DNA of 64,000 bases from Bacillus sp. SORGH_AS_0510 (GTDB taxonomy: Bacteria > Bacillota > Bacilli > Bacillales > Cytobacillaceae): positions 1,802,001 to 1,866,000 of the forward strand of contig NZ_JAUTAU010000001.1 in the NCBI RefSeq assembly GCF_030818775.1, in the 5' to 3' direction. Of the stretch, positions 47,578-56,738 are shown one piece after another. How positions within the stretch are numbered: position 1 is the stretch's first letter; every line of letters begins with the position of its first letter. Both the position numbers and the translations under genes were made by a program. The notes under the pieces were generated by a model. That model made no database searches, was not told where the DNA came from, and saw only the letters and a program-made list of their open reading frames with translations.

Positions 47578-48951
47578 ATGGCAACAGTCGCGTTTCATAC
47601 ACTTGGATGCAAAGTGAACCACTATGAAACTGAAGCAATTTGGCAGTTGTTTAAACAAGAAGGGTACGAAAGAGTGGATTTTGAGTCTATCTCCGACGTA
47701 TATATCATTAATACTTGTACAGTAACGAATACTGGGGATAAGAAAAGTCGTCAAGTGATTCGTCGTGCTGTAAGAAGAAATCCGGATGCGGTAATTTGTG
47801 TAACAGGCTGCTATGCTCAGACGTCACCTGCAGAAATTATGGCTATACCAGGTGTTGATATTGTTGTAGGTACACAAGACCGTGTGAAAATGCTGGATTA
47901 TATCGAGCAATATAAAACTGAACGTCAGCCGATTAATGGTGTTGGCAACATCATGAAAAATCGTGTCTACGAAGAATTAGATGTTCCTTCTTTTACTGAT
48001 CGAACACGTGCTTCATTAAAGATCCAAGAAGGCTGTAACAATTTCTGTACGTTCTGTATCATTCCTTGGGCAAGGGGATTAATGAGATCAAGAGATCCTA
48101 AGGAAGTCATTCGCCAAGCACAGCAGTTGGTGGATGCTGGGTATAAGGAAATTGTCTTAACAGGTATTCACACTGGCGGATATGGAGAGGATATGAAGGA
48201 TTATAATTTAGCCATGTTGCTTCGTGACATAGAGGCACAAGTTACAGGGTTAGAACGACTTCGGATCTCATCCATTGAAGCAAGTCAGATTACTGATGAA
48301 GTCATTGAAGTTATTAAGCATTCCAATATTGTTGTACGTCACTTGCATATTCCATTGCAGTCAGGCTCTAACTCTGTCTTAAAAAGAATGCGCCGTAAAT
48401 ACACAATGGAATTCTTTGGAGAAAGACTGGACCGCTTAAAAGAAGTACTTCCTGGACTTGCTGTTACTTCAGACGTCATCGTCGGATTTCCTGGAGAAAC
48501 AGAAGAAGAATTCATGGAAACATATAATTTTATAAATGACCATAAATTCTCTGAGCTACACGTATTCCCATATTCTAAGCGTACAGGAACACCAGCTGCA
48601 CGAATGGAAGACCAAGTTGACGAAGAAGTAAAAAATGAACGGGTGCACCGTTTGATTACCCTTTCTGATCAGCTTGCTAAGGAGTATGCGTCTCGCTTCG
48701 AAGGAGAAGTATTAGAGGTAATCCCAGAAGAAGAGTATAAAGAAGAAGGGGTTACTGGAATGTATGTCGGTTACACTGATAATTATCTGAAGGTAGTATT
48801 CCCAGCTACTGAAGATATGATTGGTAAAATTGTCAAAGTGAAAATTGCCAAAGCAGGCTACCCGTATAATGAAGGACAATTTGTTCGTGTGTTAGAGGAC
48901 ACAGCAACTGTAAAGCAAGAAGTTTTTATTAAAGAAGAAGCTGCTATATAA
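47578..48951 (+). CDS. mtaB: tRNA (N6-L-threonylcarbamoyladenosine(37)-C2)-methylthiotransferase MtaB (YqeV)
   Basis: 457 residues. N-terminal UPF0004 domain cysteines in LGCKVN (C11), NTCTVT (C47) and TGCYAQ (C78); radical SAM motif GCNNFCTFC (C153, C157, C160); C-terminal TRAM domain with GYTDNYLKV. It converts t6A37 to ms2t6A37 in tRNA. Shine-Dalgarno TGAGGTG. A terminator follows. Confidence 0.95.
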   Translation: MATVAFHTLGCKVNHYETEAIWQLFKQEGYERVDFESISDVYIINTCTVTNTGDKKSRQVIRRAVRRNPDAVICVTGCYAQTSPAEIMAIPGVDIVVGTQDRVKMLDYIEQYKTERQPINGVGNIMKNRVYEELDVPSFTDRTRASLKIQEGCNNFCTFCIIPWARGLMRSRDPKEVIRQAQQLVDAGYKEIVLTGIHTGGYGEDMKDYNLAMLLRDIEAQVTGLERLRISSIEASQITDEVIEVIKHSNIVVRHLHIPLQSGSNSVLKRMRRKYTMEFFGERLDRLKEVLPGLAVTSDVIVGFPGETEEEFMETYNFINDHKFSELHVFPYSKRTGTPAARMEDQVDEEVKNERVHRLITLSDQLAKEYASRFEGEVLEVIPEEEYKEEGVTGMYVGYTDNYLKVVFPATEDMIGKIVKVKIAKAGYPYNEGQFVRVLEDTATVKQEVFIKEEAAI

Positions 48952-48976
48952 GGACCCAATTGGGTTCTTTTTTTTA
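48952..48976 (+). terminator. Terminator of rsmE-mtaB
   Basis: A short self-complementary stem GACCCAATTGGGTTC followed by TTTTTTTT. Confidence 0.75.
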
Positions 48977-49071
48977 TCCCAAGATGGACATACTAGGTTT
49001 AGCAGCAAAAGTTTATTTCTGAACCACTTAGATTGCTTATATTTCGAAGTGAAAGCGGAGGGGTAGAGCAT

Positions 49072-49746
49072 ATGGCCACGACGAATGTTGCTGCAATGAT
49101 TGACCACACCTTGTTAAAACCAGAAGCAACAAAAGGACAAATAGAAACTCTTTGCCAAGAGGCTATTGAAAATAAATTTTTTTCCGTGTGTGTAAATCCA
49201 GAATGGGTCCTTACCTCAAAGGAATTAGTAAAAGGCAGTGGTGTAAAGGTCTGTACCGTTATTGGATTTCCGCTAGGTGCATCTACATCAGAAACGAAGG
49301 CATTTGAAACTACAAATGCAATTGAAAATGGTGCGGATGAAGTGGATATGGTTATTAATATCGGAGCATTAAAGGATCAAGATGATGATTTAGTTGAGAG
49401 CGATATCCGAGCTGTTGTTGAAGCGGCAAAAGGGAAGGCGCTGACAAAAGTAATCATTGAAACAAGCCTTCTTACAAAGGAAGAGAAAATCCGTGCCTGT
49501 CAGCTCTCGGTTAAAGCAGGAGCGGATTATGTAAAAACCTCTACAGGATTCTCCACAGGCGGTGCTACATTTGATGACATTGCCCTCATGAGACAGACAG
49601 TAGGACCTGATATTGGCGTTAAAGCTTCAGGTGGAGTAAGAAGTACAGAGGATGCGCAGAAAATGATTGAAGCCGGTGCTACAAGAATCGGTGCAAGTTC
49701 AAGCGTAGCTATAATAAAAGGGCTCACAGTGAATTCAAGTTATTAA
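49072..49746 (+). CDS. deoC: Deoxyribose-phosphate aldolase
   Basis: 224 residues, a TIM-barrel class I aldolase. The Schiff-base lysine is K155 in [18 protein letters not shown] and KASGGVRS are also conserved. It splits 2-deoxyribose 5-phosphate to acetaldehyde and glyceraldehyde 3-phosphate. Here it is a single gene between mtaB and yqeW, away from other deo genes. ATG 49072 behind GGAGGGG. Confidence 0.95.
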   Translation: MATTNVAAMIDHTLLKPEATKGQIETLCQEAIENKFFSVCVNPEWVLTSKELVKGSGVKVCTVIGFPLGASTSETKAFETTNAIENGADEVDMVINIGALKDQDDDLVESDIRAVVEAAKGKALTKVIIETSLLTKEEKIRACQLSVKAGADYVKTSTGFSTGGATFDDIALMRQTVGPDIGVKASGGVRSTEDAQKMIEAGATRIGASSSVAIIKGLTVNSSY

Positions 49747-49777
49747 AAAAGACGGCTTAAATGCCGTCTTTTTTTAG
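49744..49777. terminator. Bidirectional terminator between deoC and yqeW
   Basis: AAAAAAGACGGC pairs with GCCGTCTTTTTT around TTAAAT, serving both converging genes. Confidence 0.92.
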
Positions 49778-49779
49778 GT

Positions 49780-50712
49780 CTATATTTGGGGATGTCGGTC
49801 ATGTAAATATAATATCATCCTTCCAAATCTCTCAGCAAAAGGAAGGACGAGCAAGGAAGTAGCGATATTAAAAATTACACTTATATGTGCCAACTGAACC
49901 TCGATCCGATTTGCTAACAGGTTTGCATGTTCGTTTAGAAACGGGATAAGTGGAATAAACAGTAAAACTCCAAAGACATTTAACCATACATGGGCAAAAG
50001 CCGCTAATTTTGATTCTTTTCCTCCGCCAATGGAGGCAATTACTGCAGTAATACACGTTCCAATATTAGCGCCTAGAACTATTGCAATTCCAGCATCTAA
50101 TTGTAATAGACCGGCTGATAAAAATCCCATGGCTATTCCTGTCATTGCTGTGCTAGATTGGATAATTGCCGTCATTATGGTTCCTGTTAGTAGGCTTAAG
50201 ATCATTTGATCATTAATGGACAGGATAAAATTATTAATAAACTTCATCGAGGTTAGAGGTTGAGCAAGTATTTCAAATCCCTTCATAGATGTGAAGACAG
50301 AGGCTATTCCGAATAATAGCATCCCAATACTCCGGGCTTTTTTGTGTTTAAATAAAATTAGGATTGCTCCACCAACAGCTAGTGGTACAAGAGCGGTATC
50401 AATATTGAACGTAATAAGTTCTGTCTTGAAGGTAGTACCGATATTGGTGCCAAGAATAATGCCGATCGATTGCGGAAAGGTCATAATTCTAGCAGATATT
50501 AATCCGATGGTAATCACCATAACAGCAGAACTGCTTTGTAAAAGGGCTGTTATGAACGTACCCGTCAACATTCCTTTTAAAGGTGTACTGGTTAGTTTGA
50601 TTAACCATGTTTTCAATTTATTTGCTGATAAATTAAATAAACCAAATCGGATAATTGTCATACCAAATATAAATATTAATATACAAAGAACAAATAATAA
50701 TATGTATAGCAT
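49780..50712 (-). CDS. yqeW: Na+/phosphate symporter family protein YqeW
   Basis: 310 residues, about eight membrane segments, with the paired PNaS repeats ALLQSSSAVMVITIGL and AIIQSSTAMTGIAMGF (QSS motifs) that form the inverted-repeat transport core. It likely exports or imports phosphate with Na+. Genes flanking it (mtaB and rpsU) match the B. subtilis yqeW position; only deoC is extra. Confidence 0.9.
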   Translation of the reverse strand: MLYILLFVLCILIFIFGMTIIRFGLFNLSANKLKTWLIKLTSTPLKGMLTGTFITALLQSSSAVMVITIGLISARIMTFPQSIGIILGTNIGTTFKTELITFNIDTALVPLAVGGAILILFKHKKARSIGMLLFGIASVFTSMKGFEILAQPLTSMKFINNFILSINDQMILSLLTGTIMTAIIQSSTAMTGIAMGFLSAGLLQLDAGIAIVLGANIGTCITAVIASIGGGKESKLAAFAHVWLNVFGVLLFIPLIPFLNEHANLLANRIEVQLAHISVIFNIATSLLVLPFAERFGRMILYLHDRHPQI

Positions 50713-50931
50713 GTCTTAGGCCCCCCTCAAGTTCATTGTATGGTCATTTTCAGAGGGACATGCCACTTTTCATTGCAAATTGGGACGGACCTTCAAATAT
50801 CTTTAATAAATTTTAAAAAAGCATGTTCTATCTGTGCGAAATTCAGTTGACCTTGTATCAAGGTTATATTATAATTGCAAGGTACATGGATTGAATGTAA
50901 GTGTGTTGTGTTTCGGAGGGAGGGAAAGAGA

Positions 50932-51105
50932 ATGTCTAAAACCGTCGTTCGTAAAAACGAATCGCTTGAAGATGCTCTTCGTCGCTTCAAACGTACTGTA
51001 TCAAAAACTGGTACATTGCAAGAGGCAAGAAAGCGCGAATTTTATGAAAAGCCAAGTGTTAAACGTAAGAAAAAGTCTGAAGCAGCTAGAAAACGTAAGT
51101 TTTAA
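50932..51105 (+). CDS. rpsU: 30S ribosomal protein S21
   Basis: 57 residues, very basic: [20 protein letters not shown] to a C-terminal run ending [15 protein letters not shown] 50932 follows GGAGGGAGGG. S21 helps mRNA pairing to the anti-Shine-Dalgarno. yqeY follows after 15 bases. Confidence 0.97.
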   Translation: MSKTVVRKNESLEDALRRFKRTVSKTGTLQEARKREFYEKPSVKRKKKSEAARKRKF

Positions 51106-51120
51106 GAGAGGGTGTAGTAC

Positions 51121-51564
51121 ATGAGTCTTCTCGAGCGTTTAAATAATGATATGAAACAAGCGATGAAAAACAAGGAAAAAGACAAACTCTCAGTTATTCG
51201 GATGGTTAAAGCTTCATTGCAAAATGAAGCGATTAAGCTCGGAACAGAGCTTTCCGAAGATGCAGAGTTAACAGTCCTTTCTCGCGAAGTAAAACAACGC
51301 AAAGACTCCCTCCATGAATTTGATAAGGCTGGTCGCGAAGATCTAGTTGAAAAATTGCGTACAGAGTTGGCGGTTGTCGAACTGTATTTACCGAAACAGC
51401 TTTCTGAAGAGGAGCTGTCTGAAATTGTGAAAGAAACCATTTCAGAAGTCGGTGCAACATCAAAAGCGGAAATGGGAAAAGTGATGTCTGCCATTATGCC
51501 TAAAGTAAAAGGTAAAGCAGATGGATCACTTGTAAATAAACTTGTACAACAACACCTTTCATAG
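51121..51564 (+). CDS. yqeY: GatB/YqeY domain-containing protein
   Basis: 147 residues, helical, with the motif [18 protein letters not shown] near the start and [22 protein letters not shown], as in the tail domain of GatB. It may bind tRNA; the role is unknown. It forms an operon with rpsU, which is conserved widely. Confidence 0.93.
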   Translation: MSLLERLNNDMKQAMKNKEKDKLSVIRMVKASLQNEAIKLGTELSEDAELTVLSREVKQRKDSLHEFDKAGREDLVEKLRTELAVVELYLPKQLSEEELSEIVKETISEVGATSKAEMGKVMSAIMPKVKGKADGSLVNKLVQQHLS

Positions 51565-51576
51565 TATTCTGACATA

Positions 51577-51612
51577 AAGATCGATGGCATTCTGCTATCG
51601 GTCTTTTTATTT
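51577..51612 (+). terminator. Terminator of rpsU-yqeY
   Basis: AGATCGAT pairs with ATCGGTCT (one G-T pair), then TTTTTATTT. The T tail is duplicated by the adjacent mini element. Confidence 0.75.
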
Positions 51613-51647
51613 GGCTGTGTTAAAGAACAGGTAAGTTTAACAGAGCC
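51613..51647. mobile_element. 35-bp solo form of repeat family B
   Basis: GGCTGTGTTAAAGAAC and GTAAGTTTAACAGAGCC are the two ends of the family B repeat joined almost directly, with the interior missing. Perfect 8-bp direct repeats TTTTATTT flank it (51605-51612 and 51648-51655). It is orientated opposite to copies 1 and 2. It can fold as a hairpin. Confidence 0.72.
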
Positions 51648-51674
51648 TTTTATTTAGAAACGAATTCGAATATA

Positions 51675-51700
51675 TGAAACTTTTTCCTCGTATAAACGTA
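51675..51700 (+). promoter_or_regulatory. Sigma-W promoter of the nfeD-floA-yqfB operon
   Basis: TGAAAC (51675-51680), exactly 16 nt, CGTA (51697-51700): a perfect match to the extracytoplasmic sigma-W consensus. The B. subtilis yqeZ-yqfA-yqfB operon is a known sigma-W target. Confidence 0.88.
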
Positions 51701-51737
51701 CTACATAGAGTCAGGATGAAAGGAGAGGGGGATTCAT

Positions 51738-52373
51738 ATGATTGCATTTCTTACTGACCCGATTGTTGTAACAGTTCTCTTAACAATTGCCGGAGTCGGA
51801 ATTGTATTAGAGTTGTTTTCACACAAATTTGGTATCGCTGGTTTTATTGGAGTGTTTGCATTACTTCTATTCTTTTATGGGCACTTCCAAGCAGGCCTTG
51901 CCGGATACGGCACTTTAACTTTATTTGTAGTAGGCATTCTTCTCATTTTCTTAGAATTCTTTTTACCTGGAGCTGTTTCCGGTACACTTGGTGTCGCTGC
52001 GCTAATATTAAGCTTGTTCTTAGCTGGAGAAGATACATTGCAAATAGGAGTATCTATTTTTATTGCAATAGTAGTATCTATAGTGGTTTTCTTTTTAATG
52101 ATAAAGGTGTTTGACAAAAAGCTTATTCTTTTTAATAAAATGGTGTTGTTTGATACCGCAAGAAAAGAAGATGGTTATGTTTCAAATGTGAACCGTACTG
52201 ATTTGTTGGGAATGGAAGGTAAAGCATTAACCATTCTACGACCAGCAGGAACAGTCATCATAAATAATGAAAGAATCGATGTTGTTAGTGAAGGCGATTT
52301 CATTGAAAGAAATGCGAGAGTAACTGTCATCAAAGTGGAAGGTCCTCGTATTGTTGTAAGAGAAGTAAAATAA
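51738..52373 (+). CDS. NfeD family membrane protein, short form without protease domain
   Basis: 211 residues. About four to five membrane segments (from residue 8 to about 128) are followed by a soluble OB-fold domain (GMEGKALTILRPAGTVIINNERIDVVSEGDF). It aligns with the C-terminal half of B. subtilis YqeZ (about 440 residues), whose N-terminal ClpP-class serine protease part is absent here; the ATG at 51738 has its own site GAAAGGAGAGGGG and a sigma-W promoter close by. It probably partners with FloA. Confidence 0.85.
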   Translation: MIAFLTDPIVVTVLLTIAGVGIVLELFSHKFGIAGFIGVFALLLFFYGHFQAGLAGYGTLTLFVVGILLIFLEFFLPGAVSGTLGVAALILSLFLAGEDTLQIGVSIFIAIVVSIVVFFLMIKVFDKKLILFNKMVLFDTARKEDGYVSNVNRTDLLGMEGKALTILRPAGTVIINNERIDVVSEGDFIERNARVTVIKVEGPRIVVREVK

Positions 52374-52390
52374 AAAGAGGAGGTTAAATC

Positions 52391-53380
52391 ATGGTTGGAA
52401 GTGGAACGGTTTTCATTATTGCAGTAGTAATCATTGCATTAATCTTTTTAGGGATTTTATTATCCTTTGTGCCAGTCATGTTATGGATTTCAGCACTGGC
52501 TGCCGGCGTAAGAATCAGTATTTTTACATTAGTTGGGATGCGGCTTAGAAGGGTTACACCAAGTAGGGTCGTAAACCCACTGATTAAAGCACATAAAGCA
52601 GGTCTCAATGTGACCACTAATCAACTGGAAAGTCATTATCTTGCTGGAGGGAACGTCGATCGAGTGGTAAATGCTCTAATAGCAGCACATCGTGCCAACA
52701 TTGAGTTATCTTTCGAGCGCTGTGCAGCAATTGATCTTGCCGGTAGAGACGTACTTGAGGCGGTGCAAATGAGTGTTAACCCTAAGGTCATTGAAACACC
52801 ATTTATTGCAGGTGTAGCGATGAATGGGATCGAAGTAAAAGCAAAGGCTCGAATTACCGTTCGCGCAAATATTGAACGCCTAGTCGGGGGGGCTGGTGAA
52901 GAAACTGTCGTTGCTCGTGTAGGTGAAGGGGTTGTTTCAACAATCGGTTCATCAGATAGCCACAGTAAAGTGCTCGAAAATCCTGATCTAATCTCACAGA
53001 CGGTTCTTTCTAAGGGACTAGATGCGGGTACTGCATTTGAAATCCTATCGATTGATATTGCTGACGTTGATATCGGTAAAAATATCGGTGCTGAACTGCA
53101 AACTGAACAGGCGGAAGCTGATAAGAAGATTGCCCAGGCTAAGGCAGAAGAGCGCAGGGCTATGGCGGTTGCTCAAGAACAAGAAATGAAAGCTAAAGTA
53201 CAAGAAATGAGAGCAAAGGTAGTGGAAGCAGAAGCAGAAGTTCCACTTGCTATGGCCGAAGCGCTTAAGTCTGGAAATATTGGCGTCATGGATTATATGA
53301 ACATTAAGAACATATCGGCTGATACAGAAATGCGAGGCTCCATCGGTAAAATAACCGGTGATAAAAAGGATGGTCAGTAA
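52391..53380 (+). CDS. floA: Flotillin-like protein FloA (YqfA)
   Basis: 329 residues: an N-terminal hydrophobic hairpin (about residues 4-48), an SPFH/PHB-like domain, and a C-terminal Glu/Ala-rich coiled coil ([18 protein letters not shown]). It scaffolds functional membrane microdomains. It follows nfeD by 17 bases and is likely induced by cell-envelope stress through sigma-W. Confidence 0.95.
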   Translation: MVGSGTVFIIAVVIIALIFLGILLSFVPVMLWISALAAGVRISIFTLVGMRLRRVTPSRVVNPLIKAHKAGLNVTTNQLESHYLAGGNVDRVVNALIAAHRANIELSFERCAAIDLAGRDVLEAVQMSVNPKVIETPFIAGVAMNGIEVKAKARITVRANIERLVGGAGEETVVARVGEGVVSTIGSSDSHSKVLENPDLISQTVLSKGLDAGTAFEILSIDIADVDIGKNIGAELQTEQAEADKKIAQAKAEERRAMAVAQEQEMKAKVQEMRAKVVEAEAEVPLAMAEALKSGNIGVMDYMNIKNISADTEMRGSIGKITGDKKDGQ

Positions 53381-53409
53381 CCCACTTTGTTAGTAAAGGA
53401 GGGTAGGAT

Positions 53410-53865
53410 TTGGAAACAATACTATTCATGATTATAGTAGGGATCATTTCAACATTCGTAGGCAAATCAAAAACCAATCAAGGAAAATCTAAAGGTAGGC
53501 CTTTCTCTATGGACCCTATGAAAGAAGTACGTACGCTTTTTGATGAGTTTACTAAAAATAAACCAAGAGAAACCTTTTCCGTAGAAACAAAACCAAGTTC
53601 GGAGGGTAAGGAAAGGCCATTAGGTAATCTTGAAAAAGAATATGAACAAATCAGAAACGAATCAGAAGCAAGTCGTACAAGAATGGCGGCAGCCAGGCAG
53701 CAAGCTGAAAAAATAATCGTACCTACAAAGGTGGATGATGAACATCAGTTTGAACCTCCTGGTTTAGAGCAGCCAGATCCACACACGTTGGTGAATGGGA
53801 TTATATGGTCAGAAATCTTAGGTGAGCCACGCGCGAAAAGGCCATATTTTCTAAAAAGAAGATAA
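53410..53865 (+). CDS. yqfB: Protein of unknown function, YqfB position
   Basis: 151 residues: a short hydrophobic N-terminus (ETILFMIIVGIISTFVG, about 3-18) and a charged hydrophilic part with helical character (NLEKEYEQIRNESEASR). It ends with a conserved-looking LVNGIIWSEILGEPRAKRP. TTG start behind AAAGGAGGGT. The name is by position after floA in the sigma-W operon; sequence-level family recognition is limited. Probably a membrane-associated accessory protein. Confidence 0.72.
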   Translation: METILFMIIVGIISTFVGKSKTNQGKSKGRPFSMDPMKEVRTLFDEFTKNKPRETFSVETKPSSEGKERPLGNLEKEYEQIRNESEASRTRMAAARQQAEKIIVPTKVDDEHQFEPPGLEQPDPHTLVNGIIWSEILGEPRAKRPYFLKRR

Positions 53866-53914
53866 ATGTAAGAATTTAAAGGCCACAACAATCTAAATAG
53901 AAAAATATGTGCTA

Positions 53915-53963
53915 GAACTCCCTTTTATTTCATAAATATGAGATGAAAGGGGGTTCTTTTTTT
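53915..53963 (+). terminator. Long terminator whose 3' arm contains the yqfC ribosome binding site
   Basis: A stem of about 19 bp with three wobble pairs (5' arm 53915-53933, loop AAAT, 3' arm 53938-53956) is followed by seven T residues and then by the yqfC ATG at 53964. AAAGGGGG at 53946-53953 is the only Shine-Dalgarno and is buried in the stem. Confidence 0.88.
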
Positions 53964-54266
53964 ATGGCAAAAAAATTGGGCCAACGTGTTCGAAACTGGA
54001 TGGCTAATAAAATGGATCTTCCTCAAGATGTCATGATGGATTTGCCGAGAATTACAATGATCGGCCAAATTCATATTTATATTGAAAACCATCGTGGCTT
54101 ACTGGCATTTACTGATAAAGAACTCCGTTTGATGTTAAAACAGGGGCAATTATTAATAAAAGGAAAATCTTTCGTGATAAAAACGATTTTACCTGAGGAA
54201 ATTTTACTTCAAGGAAAAATTGATCAGGTAATTTATATATCTGATAACCCGGGAGGTACAAAATGA
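53964..54266 (+). CDS. yqfC: Sporulation protein YqfC (YabP family)
   Basis: 100 residues, a YabP/YqfC-type beta-rich protein: DLPRITMIGQIHIYIENHRGLLAF and EILLQGKIDQVIYI. It is made in the mother cell under sigma-E in B. subtilis; molecular function unknown. ATG 53964 is selected because AAAGGGGG is ten bases before it; GTG-like starts upstream lie in the hairpin. It overlaps yqfD (ATGA). Confidence 0.9.
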   Translation: MAKKLGQRVRNWMANKMDLPQDVMMDLPRITMIGQIHIYIENHRGLLAFTDKELRLMLKQGQLLIKGKSFVIKTILPEEILLQGKIDQVIYISDNPGGTK

Positions 54267-55456
54267 AGAACCAGTGGATTGAATTTTTTTATGGCAGGGT
54301 TACCGTTAGAGTTTCAGGAAGGGGGCTCGAGCGGTTCATAAATATTCTTACCAGAAATGGCCTACATATATGGAATGTCAAACGTCATGGGACAGATACG
54401 ATTACCTTTAAAATGAGACTTCAAGATGCACTTCGAATAAGAAAATTTGCAAGAAAAAGTGAGTGTACCATCTCCTTTTTACAAAGAAATGGTGCTCCAT
54501 TTCTAATGAGAAGGTTGTTAAAGAATAGCGGATTTATGATTGGGGCCGTTACGTTTTTACTCCTTATTTTCTTCCTGTCTAACGTCATATGGGGAATTGA
54601 AATTAAAGGGGCCAAACCTGCTACAGAGTATCAGATTCGAAAAGAATTGGACAAGATGGGTGTAAAGATTGGGAAGGTTCAGTTCTTTGTAGATAATGTG
54701 GAAGGTATTCAAAGGAAATTAACTAATAATATTGGTGCATTAACATGGGTCGGCGTGGAACTAAAAGGGACAACCTACCATCTCCAGGTGGTAGAAAAGA
54801 ATGAGCCAAAAAAGCCCGAGGTTCTATCTCCTCAAAATTTAATTGCAAAGAAGAAGGCCATAATCGTTAAGATGTTTATTGAAGAGGGTCAAAAGGTTGT
54901 TGATATAAATGATCATGTCGAACCAGGACAACTACTAGTTTCAGGTGCATTTGGACAAGAGGATAGTCCTGAATTGGTAGCGGCTAAAGGGGAAGTTTGG
55001 GGTGAAACTTGGTATAAGAGCCATGTTGAACTCCCGCTTGTCAGTAACTTTCATGTATATAGTGGCAAGGAAAAGCAAAAGCATTCTCTGCTGTTCTGGA
55101 ATTTAAAAATTCCAATTTGGGGATTTGGTAAACCGGAATTCAATAAATACGAAACAGAGGAGAATGTCCATAAAATACACTTTCTAAAATGGGAATTGCC
55201 AATTTCCTATATTCACACAACTATGCGAGAGCGCGAGGAGATTACTCGAACTTATACGAATAAACAGGCTGAGGATATTGCGATGGAATTGGCAAAAAAA
55301 GAAATAAAAAGCCATTTAGATGAGGATGCTATTATTAAAGAGGAAAAAATTTTACACAGGGACAATGAAAATGGTAAAGTTATACTAGACATCCATTTTA
55401 AGATAATAGAAAACATTGCAGTAGGACAACCAATTTCCAAGGAGACTCCTGAATGA
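54263..55456 (+). CDS. yqfD: Sporulation protein YqfD
   Basis: 397 residues: a cytosolic N-terminal part of about 85 residues, one membrane segment at about 92-112 (GFMIGAVTFLLLIFFLSNVIWG), and a large external domain with POTRA-like repeats (WGIEIKGAKPATEYQIRKEL). It works with YqfC in sporulation; function not defined. It overlaps yqfC and phoL by four bases each, indicating translational coupling. Confidence 0.92.
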   Translation: MKNQWIEFFYGRVTVRVSGRGLERFINILTRNGLHIWNVKRHGTDTITFKMRLQDALRIRKFARKSECTISFLQRNGAPFLMRRLLKNSGFMIGAVTFLLLIFFLSNVIWGIEIKGAKPATEYQIRKELDKMGVKIGKVQFFVDNVEGIQRKLTNNIGALTWVGVELKGTTYHLQVVEKNEPKKPEVLSPQNLIAKKKAIIVKMFIEEGQKVVDINDHVEPGQLLVSGAFGQEDSPELVAAKGEVWGETWYKSHVELPLVSNFHVYSGKEKQKHSLLFWNLKIPIWGFGKPEFNKYETEENVHKIHFLKWELPISYIHTTMREREEITRTYTNKQAEDIAMELAKKEIKSHLDEDAIIKEEKILHRDNENGKVILDIHFKIIENIAVGQPISKETPE

Positions 55457-56421
55457 CAGAAAAACTAACTACTATTAATGTCCAGCTTGAAAATCCTGCA
55501 GAGGCAATTACGCTGCTCGGAAATTCAGATCAAAACTTAAAAATTATCGAACAAGAGCTTGGTGTATCCATTATTACCAGAGGTGAATCTGTTAGTATGT
55601 CAGGTGATGAAGAAAAAGTCACAATGGCTGGTGAAATTATTGACAGATTAATCTATGTGATTCGTAAGGGGATTAATATAAGTCAAAGAGATGTTTTATA
55701 TGCCATCCAAATGGCGCAAAAGGGAACCCTAGATTACTTTGTGAATCTGTATGAAGAAGAAATTGGGAAAAACGTTAAAGGCAAATCTATAAGAATTAAA
55801 ACACTCGGTCAAAGACAATATGTACAGGCAATCAAGAAAAATGATCTTGTATTCGGAATTGGACCAGCTGGAACTGGTAAGACTTATTTAGCCGTTGTTA
55901 TGGCAGTTAATGCTCTTCGCAATGGAAACGTCAACAAAATCATCCTAACCCGGCCTGCAGTTGAGGCAGGTGAAAGTCTTGGTTTCTTGCCAGGTGATTT
56001 AAAGGAGAAGGTCGATCCGTATTTAAGACCTTTGTATGATGCGCTTAATGATATTTTAGGTGTAGAACATACGCAAAGGTTAATTGAACGGGGAACGATC
56101 GAAATAGCTCCGTTGGCATATATGAGGGGGCGTACCCTGGACGATGCTTTTGTAATTTTAGATGAAGCTCAAAATACAACCCATGCGCAAATGAAGATGT
56201 TCTTGACTAGGCTTGGTTTTGGTTCCAAAATGGTGATTACTGGTGACCAAACCCAAATAGACCTTCCAAAGGGTGCTAAATCAGGTTTAGTTGTAGCGGA
56301 GGAAATTCTGCAGAATGTAAATGGAATTTCTTTCGTGTTTCTAGAACAAAGTGATGTGGTGCGACATCCATTAGTCGGAAAGATTATTGTAGCGTATGAA
56401 AAAATAGCTAATCAAAAGTAG
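55453..56421 (+). CDS. phoL: PhoH-like ATPase PhoL
   Basis: 322 residues: N-terminal KH-like segment and a P-loop ATPase with Walker A GPAGTGKT (137-144) and Walker B FVILDEAQN, then VITGDQTQIDLP. It is probably an RNA helicase-type factor acting with YbeY in ribosome or RNA metabolism, since phoH and ybeY are linked in most bacteria. It overlaps yqfD by four bases. Confidence 0.93.
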   Translation: MTEKLTTINVQLENPAEAITLLGNSDQNLKIIEQELGVSIITRGESVSMSGDEEKVTMAGEIIDRLIYVIRKGINISQRDVLYAIQMAQKGTLDYFVNLYEEEIGKNVKGKSIRIKTLGQRQYVQAIKKNDLVFGIGPAGTGKTYLAVVMAVNALRNGNVNKIILTRPAVEAGESLGFLPGDLKEKVDPYLRPLYDALNDILGVEHTQRLIERGTIEIAPLAYMRGRTLDDAFVILDEAQNTTHAQMKMFLTRLGFGSKMVITGDQTQIDLPKGAKSGLVVAEEILQNVNGISFVFLEQSDVVRHPLVGKIIVAYEKIANQK

Positions 56422-56425
56422 TAAT

Positions 56426-56459
56426 GGGTAAACCAATATGGTTTATCCTCTTTTTTTTA
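56426..56459 (+). terminator. Terminator of phoL
   Basis: GGGTAAACC (56426-56434) pairs with GGTTTATCC (56440-56448) with one G-T pair, then TCTTTTTTTT. Confidence 0.88.
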
Positions 56460-56469
56460 AAATTAGAAA

Positions 56470-56617
56470 GTGTCAAAATTTACTTTGAGAATTGTCCAGC
56501 TTCCGCGCCTAGCCCCTCGGGTCAAATAACCTTCTGCAATAAAAGTCAAAGAACGACTTTTCTTGCAGAAGAACATTTGCCTGTCGGGGCTGTTCAAGGC
56601 GCTTCCGCTTTTCTTAT
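56470..56617. repeat. Dispersed repeat family A, copy 4
   Basis: Same orientation as the other copies. The inner stem reads CTTCTGCAATAAAAGTC/GACTTTTCTTGCAGAAG. The outer stem base is altered (CCGCGCC in place of CAGCGCC). It fills most of the 317-base gap between phoL and pgpH, right behind the phoL terminator. Confidence 0.85.
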
Positions 56618-56738
56618 TTAAAACGTGAAACTTGACAGAAAAACTGTTATCATTTTACATAAAGCACATAATGAGGTAGTAATATGTATTTTCTTGTTGA
56701 ATAATCATCGAATTTATGGCGTGGTTGGGGGGAGTTAA

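Noticed and set aside
50291..50719. Plus-strand ORF of 142 codons
   Set aside because: It lies antisense to yqeW, a clear membrane transporter gene; no start signal and no plausible protein pattern.
51102..51590. Minus-strand ORF of 162 codons
   Set aside because: It is the antisense of yqeY and rpsU; serine-rich low-complexity translation typical of an antisense frame of helical, charged proteins.
53903..53938. Sigma-E promoter for yqfC
   Set aside because: CATAAATA at 53931-53938 resembles the -10, but no acceptable -35 lies at the right distance, so I did not list it as a feature.
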